A DNA stretch of 11,567 bases. Origin: Clostridiales bacterium. Lineage in GTDB: Bacteria; Bacillota; Clostridia; Christensenellales; Aristaeellaceae. Under the pieces are notes generated by a model. The model did not search any database. It saw only the letters and a program-made list of their open reading frames with translations, and was not told the origin of the DNA. Both the position numbers and the translations under genes were made by a program. This document shows, in pieces, positions 1 through 7,115 of this stretch (position 1 is the stretch's first letter; each line of letters begins with the position of its first letter). The stretch is from the NCBI GenBank assembly GCA_012522875.1, contig JAAYJP010000272.1:1-11567 (forward strand). Direction: 5' to 3'.

Positions 1-1
1 A

Positions 2-1036
2 CTGCGCTTTGGCGTCATCGGAGCAGGGGGCATCGCTGACCGGCGCACCCTGCCCGGGATTTTAAAATCCGAATACGCGTCATTGAGCGCCGTGATGAAC
101 CCCCGGATCCAGGACGCCCGGCGGCTCAGGGAAAAATATGGCGCCCTGCGCGCTTATGATAACGCCGGAGAACTGGCCGGGGACGCCGCCGTGGACGCGG
201 TGTACATCGCCTCCCCGGTGGCAGAGCACCTGCATCAAGCCCTTCTGGTCTGTGAGGCCGGAAAGCCTCTGTTAATCGAAAAGCCCCTGGCCCTCACCTG
301 CGTGGACGGGCAAAAGATCACGGACGCATTCGCGGGCAGAAAACTGCCGCTGGCAGCCGGGCTGATGATGCGTTTTGGCGCCCACATCCGCCAGATGAAA
401 GCCTGCCTGCAGGCAGGGGACATCGGCCCCTTGGTATCAGCCTACGCGCGCTTTTCCTGCTGGTATCCGGATATTCCGGGGGCCTGGCGCCAGCGCCCGG
501 AGACCGGCGGCGGCGGGGCGCTGATGGACATGGGCGTGCATCTTATCGACCTGATCGCCTGGATGGCCGGAAGCCCGGTCAAACAGGTGGCCGCGATGAG
601 CGACACCCAAACCTTCTCCTATCCGGTGGAGGACGCCGCCTCCGTCCTTCTGCGCCTTGAGAACGGCGCCCTGTGCGCCCTGCAGAGCCACTTCAACATC
701 CCGGATGAAGGGGCGGACTGGCGGCTGGACCTGTTTGGCACCCGCGGCTCTCTTCTGGGGCCGGGTATCCTGGGCCAGGTGGACGGCGGACGGCTTGAAA
801 TGCTCTCCCTCGCGGAAACCGGCGGCTATGACAGCCGCCAGGACAGCAAGCGCCCGGTGTTTGCCCAATTGGCGGCGGACTATGGCGACCTGTATGCCCG
901 GGAAATCGACAGCTTTTGTGCAAGCATCCTCAAGGGGCTCCCCCTGGAAGCGCCTGCCCAGGCAGCCCTTGATGCCCAGCGCGTGGTGGAAGCGGCCTAT
1001 CAGTCGCAGAAGAGCGGGGGTTTTGTGACGGTCTGA
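2..1036 (+). CDS. Gfo/Idh/MocA family NAD(P)-dependent oxidoreductase, 5' end cut by window
   Basis: The reading frame is open from base 2 to a TGA at 1034-1036, giving 344 visible residues. The family is usually 330-350 residues, so only a few N-terminal residues are missing. The visible protein begins with a Rossmann dinucleotide-binding loop (GVIGAGGIAD, residues 4-13). The family's catalytic-lysine motif follows as IEKPLAL (EKP at 93-95), and the C-terminal domain has a GGGALMDMGVH stretch with D176, H180 and D183 in the DxGxHxxD pattern. Members oxidise or reduce sugars, inositols or related polyols with NAD(P) in the cytoplasm. The substrate cannot be told from sequence, and no pathway partner is visible because the upstream side is outside the window. 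An internal TTG at 83 is not the true start because it would remove the nucleotide-binding loop. The gene converges with the next gene, with 38 bases between their stop codons. Confidence 0.93.
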   Translation: MRFGVIGAGGIADRRTLPGILKSEYASLSAVMNPRIQDARRLREKYGALRAYDNAGELAGDAAVDAVYIASPVAEHLHQALLVCEAGKPLLIEKPLALTCVDGQKITDAFAGRKLPLAAGLMMRFGAHIRQMKACLQAGDIGPLVSAYARFSCWYPDIPGAWRQRPETGGGGALMDMGVHLIDLIAWMAGSPVKQVAAMSDTQTFSYPVEDAASVLLRLENGALCALQSHFNIPDEGADWRLDLFGTRGSLLGPGILGQVDGGRLEMLSLAETGGYDSRQDSKRPVFAQLAADYGDLYAREIDSFCASILKGLPLEAPAQAALDAQRVVEAAYQSQKSGGFVTV

Positions 1037-1064
1037 TCCAGCCCCTGGCTGAAGAATCGTGAAT

Positions 1065-1094
1065 AAAGGAAGCCCTATGCTTTCTCCGGGCTCC
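1065..1094 (-). terminator. Possible terminator of the c-di-GMP gene pair
   Basis: On the minus strand GGAGCCC (1094-1088) can pair with GGGCTTCC (1075-1068), with one bulged T. The hairpin is followed by TTTATT. It overlaps the stop codon of the minus-strand gene. The stem is short and the T run is poor, so this is a tentative call. Confidence 0.3.
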
Positions 1095-3120
1095 CTGCCA
1101 ACTGAATCAGGGCATCGGCGATCTGCGGGTCAAATTGGCTGCCTGCGCCCTCCCTGATGTAGCGAATGGCCGCTGGGCTTCGTTCCTCTGCCGGCAGCCG
1201 CTGCGTGCGTGTCACCCGGGCGTACGCCTCACAAACCGCGATGATCCTGGATATCAAAGGAATCTGCTCGCCCGCAAGGCCTTTGGGATAACCGGTGCCG
1301 TCCCACTTTTCGTGGTGGCTGTATATATACCCCGCAATATCCAGCGTGTCATCAAACAGGCTGAGGATGCGATACCCATACAGCGGATGCTGCATGATTC
1401 TGGAAATTTCTTCCCTGGAAAAAACATCTTTCTCCATTATCTTTCTGTCCAGCACTATTTTTCCGATGTCGTGCAGATACGCGGCCTGCTCCAGTTTGCT
1501 GATTTCATTGGCAGGCAGCTTCAAAGCCGCCCCGAGCCTGGTGCAAAGCTTTTGGGTGTCCGTTGAATGCTGCTTTTCCCGCGGGTATTTGGCATGCAAA
1601 GCCTCAATAATAGTATCCAGCATCTGTCTGTTTTCGGATTTGCGGTTGACGGTTTTATCCATGTACATCCCATTGTCCGCATCCAGTATGACATCGTCCA
1701 GGGATTGGCTGGGGCTTCGTTTTGTGGAAACGCCCGCGGAAATGCTGCACCTGATGGCATCAGCACATGCGCCGGCAACCCGGGATTTTATTTCCGACAG
1801 GATTTCCATGGCACCCTCCCAGGATGTCCTGGGCAGCAACAGGACAAACTCATCTCCGCCGATCCGGGCGATGATGTCTCCCGGCCTGCAAACCTGTCTG
1901 AAAATATCAGAGGCCTTCTGTATCAGCCCGTCGCCTGCGGCATGGCCAAAAATGTCATTGGTCATCTTCAGCCAGTTGATATCAGCAACAATCACAGACA
2001 GGGGAAGATTCTCCTGCGTGTCGATTGCCGCCCGGTTCTCCTCGAAGCATCTTCTGTTTTGCAGGCCGGTCAGAGCATCATAGCAGCTCAGGTAGCGTAT
2101 TTCCGCTTCCCTTTCCTTGCGCTGGCTGATGTCCATGAAAGTGATCACAGCGCCCACGATTTCCCCGTTCTTGATTTTGGGATAGGAGGAGTATTCCACC
2201 GCAAAGGAAGTGCCGTCCTTGCGCCAGAACACCTCTTCCTCCGCGTGGGCGCCTTCGCCAAGGGAAAATGCTTTGAAAATCCTGCATTCCTCCACAGGAA
2301 AAGGCCTGCCATCAGCACGGGTATGATGGATCTGCCGGTGCATGTCCTTTCCCAGAAGCTCCTTCTCATCGGTGTATCCCAGCATTTCAAGGCAGCTTCT
2401 GTTGCAGAATGTGCATTTTCCTTCTTTATCAATGCCATAGATCGCTTCGGCGGAGGTGTCCAGGATCAGGCGAAGATCGTTGCCGCTTTCATCCTTCAGT
2501 TGGATGGTATCGTTGAGTTCGTGCCAGATGTCCTCCCTGGTCTTCTCGTAATAGGAGACCATCAGCAACTGGCTCAGGCTTGCCCCCGCGATGTTGAACA
2601 CAGCCCGGGCGTTAAAGCCCGCCGGGCTCCATTGGGGCATATTGGAAAGGATAAAATACAGCATATAGCCAAAAAAAATAAGCATGACGATCCGCGCGGC
2701 CTTGCGCCTGAGCAGAAAATAGGCAAAGGGCGGAACCATGGACATCCAGATCAGGCCGTAATTCTGGTTCTGTACGATTTGATAAAACAAAATTTGGCAC
2801 AGGATCAGCGCTGCAATGGCCATGTAGGCAACAGGTTCGTACCTGTTAGTCTTCCTGAAATAAATCAGCGCAAACAGGGCAACGGCAACGCCCGCCGCGT
2901 TGACCATGGCGGCGCTGTACATCTGAAAAAGAACAATATCGATCACCACGAAAACCGAACAGGTGGCCATTACGCCGATCAACAGGGCATTGAGCAGGCT
3001 CTCCTTCCGATACAGCGCGTCCGCCTTTGTAAGCCTGCCATGATTGCTCAGGAATCTCTCGATTATGGGTGTGGTGCCTTTCATCGCTTTATGTTCTCCC
3101 GCGTCAATGGTTGCCTTCAT
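1075..3120 (-). CDS. Membrane PAS-GGDEF-HD-GYP c-di-GMP signalling protein
   Basis: This 681-residue protein has about six membrane segments (roughly residues 43-192), a PAS/PAC domain (about 215-335), a GGDEF domain (about 345-495) and an HD-GYP domain (about 515-675). The GGDEF part looks active. It has YDALTGLQNR at its start, a metal-ligand Asp in VADIN, an intact GGDEF at 421-425, and an RxxD inhibitory site (RPGD, 412-415) exactly five residues before it. The HD-GYP part has HD (550-551), H578, HH (602-603) and GYP (610-612). The usual ADAFDAMT segment reads CEAYARVT, so a normally conserved metal-ligand Asp is Glu631. It could therefore both make and degrade c-di-GMP at the membrane. 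The ATG at 3120 overlaps the upstream gene by 17 bases and has no clear ribosome site. Met13 (ATG at 3084-3082) lies after the upstream stop with GGGAG 11 bases before it, and is an alternative start. The gene is probably cotranscribed with the EAL gene. Confidence 0.93.
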   Translation of the reverse strand: MKATIDAGEHKAMKGTTPIIERFLSNHGRLTKADALYRKESLLNALLIGVMATCSVFVVIDIVLFQMYSAAMVNAAGVAVALFALIYFRKTNRYEPVAYMAIAALILCQILFYQIVQNQNYGLIWMSMVPPFAYFLLRRKAARIVMLIFFGYMLYFILSNMPQWSPAGFNARAVFNIAGASLSQLLMVSYYEKTREDIWHELNDTIQLKDESGNDLRLILDTSAEAIYGIDKEGKCTFCNRSCLEMLGYTDEKELLGKDMHRQIHHTRADGRPFPVEECRIFKAFSLGEGAHAEEEVFWRKDGTSFAVEYSSYPKIKNGEIVGAVITFMDISQRKEREAEIRYLSCYDALTGLQNRRCFEENRAAIDTQENLPLSVIVADINWLKMTNDIFGHAAGDGLIQKASDIFRQVCRPGDIIARIGGDEFVLLLPRTSWEGAMEILSEIKSRVAGACADAIRCSISAGVSTKRSPSQSLDDVILDADNGMYMDKTVNRKSENRQMLDTIIEALHAKYPREKQHSTDTQKLCTRLGAALKLPANEISKLEQAAYLHDIGKIVLDRKIMEKDVFSREEISRIMQHPLYGYRILSLFDDTLDIAGYIYSHHEKWDGTGYPKGLAGEQIPLISRIIAVCEAYARVTRTQRLPAEERSPAAIRYIREGAGSQFDPQIADALIQLAGSPEKA

Positions 3121-6100
3121 CAGGATCGATTTCGTTCTGCCTGGCTATAAATGCCAGGGCGTCCCCCTCATCCAGCGGCTTGGCAAACAGGTACCCCTGC
3201 ATCCAGTCGCAGCCAAAATCCTTCAAACGGCTTAGCTGGCTCTCATGCTCCACCCCTTCGGCCACCACAAAGTAGCCCAGCTTGTGCGCCATGGAAATGA
3301 TATCACTGGTGATGGCCTTTCCCGGGTCTGCGTCCAAGAGCTGATTGATGAAGTACTTGTCGATCTTCAGGCAATCCACATGCAGTTCCTTCTGCCGGGC
3401 CAGGGAGGAGTATCCCGTCCCGAAATCATCGATGCATACGCGTATGCCGGTTTTCCGCAGTTTCTCAATGCTCCGGTTGGCCGCTGCATAGTCCGAGGTG
3501 AAGATGGATTCCGTAATCTCAATCAGGACGTTGCCGGGATTGACCGCCATCCTGCCCATCAGCCGGAGCAACCCATCCGCAAAATCGGGATGCAGCAGCT
3601 GAATCGCCGAAATATTGACGGAAACACTGAGCGTATCCTGCCCCTGTTCACCCAGTTTTGCCAGGAACCCGAACGCCCGGGTGAACACGCTTTCTCCCAG
3701 GGGCAGGATCAGTTTGGTCTTCTCAGCCACCGGAATAAACTCCATTGGCATCACCAGGCCCAGGCTTTCGGTCCTCAGCCGCGCCAGCGCCTCAAACCCT
3801 GCGACACGCCCTTTGTGAATGTCAAGGATCGGCTGGTACTGCAGGATCAGATCGTGTCCGGGTTCTCCTGCCGCGGCGGCGGAGAGGGCGTGCCGGATGG
3901 TTCCTTCCCGGTTGACCATGGCCTCAAGCTTGTCATTGTAGACGGTGATGCCAAAATCCCTGTGCGATACAGCGATGCTTCGCTCCGAAGCAATCAGCAG
4001 CTTCCTGAGGATCGCGTCGGCGTCCAACTCCGCTTCAGCCTCCCCGATTTCCAGAATGCCGATACCCCCGCTGATTCTGTCCGTCACAAAAAGTGCTTCC
4101 AGCGTTTGCGCGAGGGTTTCGGAAAAAGCAGTCAGCTCGTCCAGATCTTTGTAGTCCCTAAGATAACAGACAAAACGGCTGGCATAGGTCTGGAACAGCT
4201 TGCGATTGCCTGCGCAATGAGCGCTCAGGGCTTTGGCCGCCTCGTTGATCAGGTTCTGTGCATACTGAAAGCCATAGTTGGCGGCCAGCAACGCCACCAT
4301 GCTAAGGTTGATGCTGATGAGCGCCCTTTTCCTGCCGTCCCTGCTGCCGGCTTCTTTCTTCAGAAGTTCCTCCAGATACTCCCGGTTGTACAAGCCTGTC
4401 AACTTGTCATGCTCGTTGAGAAAGATGAGATGATCCTCCAGATCCTTCCTGTCGGAGATATCAAAGATGATCCCTTCCAGCGCCTCCACGTTTCCCTGGT
4501 CATTATAGACGCCCTGGCCGATCTCCAGCACCCATTTGCGCTTGCCCTGTGATGTCACCAGCTCATACTCGGACCGGAAGGGCTGCCTTTTTGCCACAGC
4601 CTTTTCCCACTGTGCCCAGAGGCTTTCCCGGTACTCCGGGGTGATCAGGTCATTGAAGGCAACACGGCGGTTGCCTATCAGGTCGCCCGGCGCATAGCCG
4701 GTCAGGTCCCGGCAGCCGGAAGACACAAACTGCATCGTCCAGTCCCGGTCATAATGGCAGCGGTACGCCATCCCCTGGAGGTTTGACAGGAGCACGCTTT
4801 TGCTGCGCTCACTTTCTTCCAGCGCCTTTTCCGCCAGTTTGCGCTGCGTGATATCGCGTGATACTCCCAGAAAGCCGGTAGCCTTGCCCCTCTTGTCGCG
4901 CAGAAAGGAGAGGTTGATCTCCAGCTGAACAATGGAACCATCCGCCTTATAGTGCCCGACTTCAATGGTCCTGGACCGGTTCCTGTCAGCGCCGGGGTCT
5001 TTTTCCTTCTCCAGTTCCTCAAGAAACAGCGCCTGGATTTTATGGAGGGTCTCCTTTGGAAATTTGTCCTCCATCTTCCTTTTGGCATGCTCTTCCGGCG
5101 TCTCCCCCAGAAGCTTAAGAACGGAGGGGCTGACATAGGTGGTATTCAGGTCCATGTCCATTTGCCACACGACGTCTGACATGTTTTCAGCGATGCCCCG
5201 GTACTTGTTTTCACTTTCCACCAGCGCGGCCTCCGTGGCTTTCTGGCTGGTGATGTCCTGCAGGATGCAATGTGTCTGCTTGAACGCCCCGGAAGGATCG
5301 GTTCCGATGCTGCCTTCAAAGGCAATGTACAGCGGCTTGCCGCTTTTATGAAGGACCTCGTATTCGCAATGAATGTGTCCCTGTGCCTTGAAAACCGGGA
5401 ACCTGCGCAGAAAGGCTTCCCGGTTTTCAGGGGAAAGCAAGTCGCCAAACCACTTGCCAATGGCCTCCCCGCGTGTGTATCCCAGCAGCTTGCACCATTG
5501 CTGGTTGACTTCAAGGATGTTTCCGTTGGTATCCAGGGACTGGTAGCCAAGCGGCGCTTCGTCAAACAGCAGCTTGAACCTTTCCTCGGACTGGACCAGC
5601 TGTTGCCGTGACTGCCTGAATGCCTGCTGGCGCAAGAGGAGAAGGCTCAGCAAAACAGTTGCCAACGGATAGATCAGCATCACCGGTAAAGCAATCGAGC
5701 GGATGACCGTGAGGTGAATGGAAACCGGCAGAAGAAACATGCACAGGAGCATCACAGCATGAACCGCAATGCCCATGGCCAGCACATTCAGCCATTGCCA
5801 GCCGTTCCATTTCGGCCTTACCCAACGGCGCCAGGCCAGGCCGATGAGCGCGCTGGTCAGGATGGTGGCAAGGCCGGCCCCTATTCCGGACCCGCCGATC
5901 ATGATTCTGACAATCATCGCCGCAGCCACCGTGATCGCGGTGGGCACCAGGCCGAATGCCAGGCCCGTGACGCTGATCAGGATGGTCCGGGTGTCAATGA
6001 TGATCCCGGCCTGGAAGGGAAATGGCAGCATCATCAGAACGCCGCAGATGACGGCGATCAGGATGCCGGTGATTGCATTGTGCCAATGGCGCAGCCTGGG

Positions 6101-6190
6101 CGGCAGATAATAGACCGCTTCATAAACCACAGACAAGACAAGCAGCAATGCCGCGTTATTGGACAAGATTAAGAAAATTTCCCGATCCAT
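3104..6190 (-). CDS. Membrane 5TM-PAS-PAS-PAS-GGDEF(degenerate)-EAL protein, probable c-di-GMP phosphodiesterase
   Basis: This 1028-residue protein starts with a hydrophobic multi-pass region (about 1-187) resembling the LytS-type 5TM sensor module: DTRTI near 66-70, then an LVP-containing segment and a GGSGIGAG loop near 99-106. Three PAS/PAC domains follow (about 200-318, 325-452, 462-585), each ending in a DIT/DIS-type PAC motif. The GGDEF domain (about 595-755) keeps DKLTGLYNR, but its active-site loop reads YASRF (669-673) and the usual metal-binding Asp region reads NLSM, so it should not make c-di-GMP. The EAL domain (about 780-1018) appears complete: EAL at 800-802, N859, E891, DDFGTGYSSL (D921, D922), K942, E978 and Q998. 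The predicted role is hydrolysis of c-di-GMP under control of membrane and PAS inputs. The ATG start has GGGGG five bases upstream. The gene leads the two-gene unit and overlaps the next gene. Confidence 0.94.
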   Translation of the reverse strand: MDREIFLILSNNAALLLVLSVVYEAVYYLPPRLRHWHNAITGILIAVICGVLMMLPFPFQAGIIIDTRTILISVTGLAFGLVPTAITVAAAMIVRIMIGGSGIGAGLATILTSALIGLAWRRWVRPKWNGWQWLNVLAMGIAVHAVMLLCMFLLPVSIHLTVIRSIALPVMLIYPLATVLLSLLLLRQQAFRQSRQQLVQSEERFKLLFDEAPLGYQSLDTNGNILEVNQQWCKLLGYTRGEAIGKWFGDLLSPENREAFLRRFPVFKAQGHIHCEYEVLHKSGKPLYIAFEGSIGTDPSGAFKQTHCILQDITSQKATEAALVESENKYRGIAENMSDVVWQMDMDLNTTYVSPSVLKLLGETPEEHAKRKMEDKFPKETLHKIQALFLEELEKEKDPGADRNRSRTIEVGHYKADGSIVQLEINLSFLRDKRGKATGFLGVSRDITQRKLAEKALEESERSKSVLLSNLQGMAYRCHYDRDWTMQFVSSGCRDLTGYAPGDLIGNRRVAFNDLITPEYRESLWAQWEKAVAKRQPFRSEYELVTSQGKRKWVLEIGQGVYNDQGNVEALEGIIFDISDRKDLEDHLIFLNEHDKLTGLYNREYLEELLKKEAGSRDGRKRALISINLSMVALLAANYGFQYAQNLINEAAKALSAHCAGNRKLFQTYASRFVCYLRDYKDLDELTAFSETLAQTLEALFVTDRISGGIGILEIGEAEAELDADAILRKLLIASERSIAVSHRDFGITVYNDKLEAMVNREGTIRHALSAAAAGEPGHDLILQYQPILDIHKGRVAGFEALARLRTESLGLVMPMEFIPVAEKTKLILPLGESVFTRAFGFLAKLGEQGQDTLSVSVNISAIQLLHPDFADGLLRLMGRMAVNPGNVLIEITESIFTSDYAAANRSIEKLRKTGIRVCIDDFGTGYSSLARQKELHVDCLKIDKYFINQLLDADPGKAITSDIISMAHKLGYFVVAEGVEHESQLSRLKDFGCDWMQGYLFAKPLDEGDALAFIARQNEIDPDEGNH

Positions 6191-6195
6191 TCAAT

Positions 6196-6200
6196 CCCCC
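6196..6200 (-). promoter_or_regulatory. Ribosome binding site of the EAL gene
   Basis: GGGGGA on the minus strand sits five bases before the ATG at 6190. This supports the chosen start of the 1028-residue protein. Confidence 0.6.
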
Positions 6201-6211
6201 GGATGATACTG

Positions 6212-6237
6212 CCAGCGCGGGCAACCCACAGCGCTGG
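6212..6237 (-). promoter_or_regulatory. Hairpin in the leader of the c-di-GMP gene pair
   Basis: CCAGCGC and GCGCTGG form a perfect 7-base-pair stem around a 12-base loop, and the loop contains a possible inner GGG/CCC pairing. It lies about 11 bases upstream of the ribosome binding site of the EAL gene and has no T run after it. This suits a leader structure affecting translation or RNA stability better than a terminator. Its function is unknown. Confidence 0.35.
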
Positions 6238-6467
6238 AGGGCGTTGATGCAAGTCCTAAGCAAACATGAACAGAGAAGGGTACATGTACTGAAGCTTCTT
6301 TTGAAAACCGCCTTTTGGTGGTACAAGATGCTCCTTTTCCTGAGTGTTTTCAATCTAACATGGCCTTTGCGTCCGGTCAAGGAAAACCGTTGGTTCCTCC
6401 CCGGCAGCGTCCAGGTGCTGGATTGATGCCTGAGATTGGCGGATATGGCGGCCCTTCACGAAAGGAA

Positions 6468-6510
6468 CCCGCCCCTCCCAATGGCAGGCGCCGCCAAAGG
6501 GAGGGGCGGG
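6468..6510 (-). terminator. Strong GC-rich hairpin, possible terminator
   Basis: CCCGCCCCTCCC (6468-6479) and GGGAGGGGCGGG (6499-6510) form a perfect 12-base-pair stem. The 19-base loop can extend pairing through TGGC/GCCA. On the minus strand it is followed by GGGTTCCTTTCG, a weak T-rich tail. On the plus strand there is no T run, so minus is favoured. It lies about 45 bases beyond the stop of the candidate small gene at 6556-6654 and could end that transcript. It also separates it from the c-di-GMP genes. Confidence 0.45.
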
Positions 6511-6555
6511 GGTCGGTGCTGGCAACGCTTATCAGGGCTTCTTTCCTCTGCCTGT

Positions 6556-6654
6556 TCAGCCGACGGTTGCCATGCTGAACATCAGAACATGTGCGAACAG
6601 GCCAACCAGGATATACAGCTTTCCGCGCAATCTGATTCTGTCCTTATTATCCAT
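6556..6654 (-). CDS. Possible 32-residue single-pass membrane peptide
   Basis: An ATG at 6654-6652 opens a 32-codon frame ending in TGA at 6558-6556. The peptide begins with a charged stretch (MDNKDRIRLRGK) and continues with an unbroken hydrophobic segment (LYILVGLFAHVLMFSMATVG). This is the pattern of a small inner-membrane protein with its N-terminus inside. A weak purine-rich site (GGGAAAG) lies eight bases before the ATG. An in-frame stop eight codons upstream excludes a longer form from an ATG. A strong hairpin follows about 45 bases downstream. I recognise no family. Short hydrophobic frames arise by chance, so this is a candidate only. Confidence 0.3.
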   Translation of the reverse strand: MDNKDRIRLRGKLYILVGLFAHVLMFSMATVG

Positions 6655-7046
6655 GGTGTATTCTTTCCCATAGGTTCATCGGGTCTTGCTTCTTTGTTGC
6701 CGCAAAGGCAATCTGAGAACAGCTTCCCGGTAAGGGTTGGTCCGTTATTGCCCGGGCCGTTGGGCGCGTCTCGTGAGCGTATGCTTGGGGCCTGCTGTCC
6801 GCTGATGCCGCTGTGGGAGGAGGTGCCCGCTGCCGTCCATACAAATCTATCGCAATCGAAATGTACCCCCCGCCTGGCTGCATAATCGCCTGGAATGAAA
6901 AATTTGGCTCTGTTGCTTTTTGACGCTTTATGAATGTCCTGCGCTGTCTTGCGTTCAAACAAGGAATATGACTGCTGTATTTATAATGTGTTTCTTATTA
7001 TTGCAGGTTTCATCACTGGAAAATCCCCGGAAGTCGTGGGGGCACA

Positions 7047-7075
7047 TTCCCAGGGCAGCGCCTGTATGCTATACT
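7047..7075 (+). promoter_or_regulatory. Extended -10 promoter of the exported glycosidase-like gene
   Basis: TGCTATACT (7067-7075) is an extended -10 element. Seventeen bases before its TATACT is TTCCCA (7047-7052), four of six matches to TTGACA. Transcription would begin near 7082, about 34 bases before the GTG start, which fits the gene's own ribosome binding site. Confidence 0.55.
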
Positions 7076-7115
7076 CCTGGGGACTTGAAGCGCTTGTTTT
7101 TCGGGGAGAAAGGCT

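Larger units (their letters stand above)
6191..7115. other. Gene-poor 925-base intergenic stretch
   Basis: No long convincing gene lies between the EAL gene and the exported glycosidase-like gene. Supported contents are the leader hairpin near 6212-6237, a GC-rich hairpin at 6468-6510, a candidate small membrane-peptide gene at 6556-6654, an AT-rich island around 6965-7015 and a promoter at 7047-7075. The part from about 6660 to 6960 is open for 100-150 codons in several frames. Those translations are rich in P, A, R and S and have no recognisable domain. I see no tRNA, rRNA or known riboswitch in it. Confidence 0.6.

Noticed and set aside
1567..3150. Long plus-strand open frame of 527 codons opposite the 681-residue gene, and 435 codons at 3245-4552 opposite the EAL gene.
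   Set aside because: Both are antisense shadows of genes with clear domain content on the other strand. Their translations have no family resemblance.
6280..6289. GTACATGTAC palindrome upstream of the c-di-GMP genes, a possible operator.
   Set aside because: Perfect 10-base palindromes are expected about ten times by chance in a window this size. There is no second copy and no clear promoter beside it.
6290..6430. Possible c-di-GMP-I (GEMM-I) riboswitch: GACGCAAAG on the minus strand (6373-6365) upstream of the EAL gene, with ACGC and AACC further upstream.
   Set aside because: The short match is tempting in this context. However, the GGGCAAACC segment, the GAAA tetraloop with its receptor, and the closing GCCGGGUUACC segment are absent, and the match lies about 175 bases from the start codon. 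A covariance search with the Rfam GEMM-I model would settle it.
6436..6885. Plus-strand open frame of about 149 codons and overlapping minus-strand frames of 103 and 126 codons (6582-6962).
   Set aside because: They overlap one another, have low-complexity composition rich in P, A, R and S, lack good ribosome sites and contain no recognisable domain. They are probably chance open frames in GC-rich DNA.
6982..6987. TATAAT on the plus strand in the AT-rich island, a possible second promoter for the glycosidase-like gene.
   Set aside because: No acceptable -35 at 16-18 bases and no extended -10 TG. The promoter at 7047-7075 is better placed.
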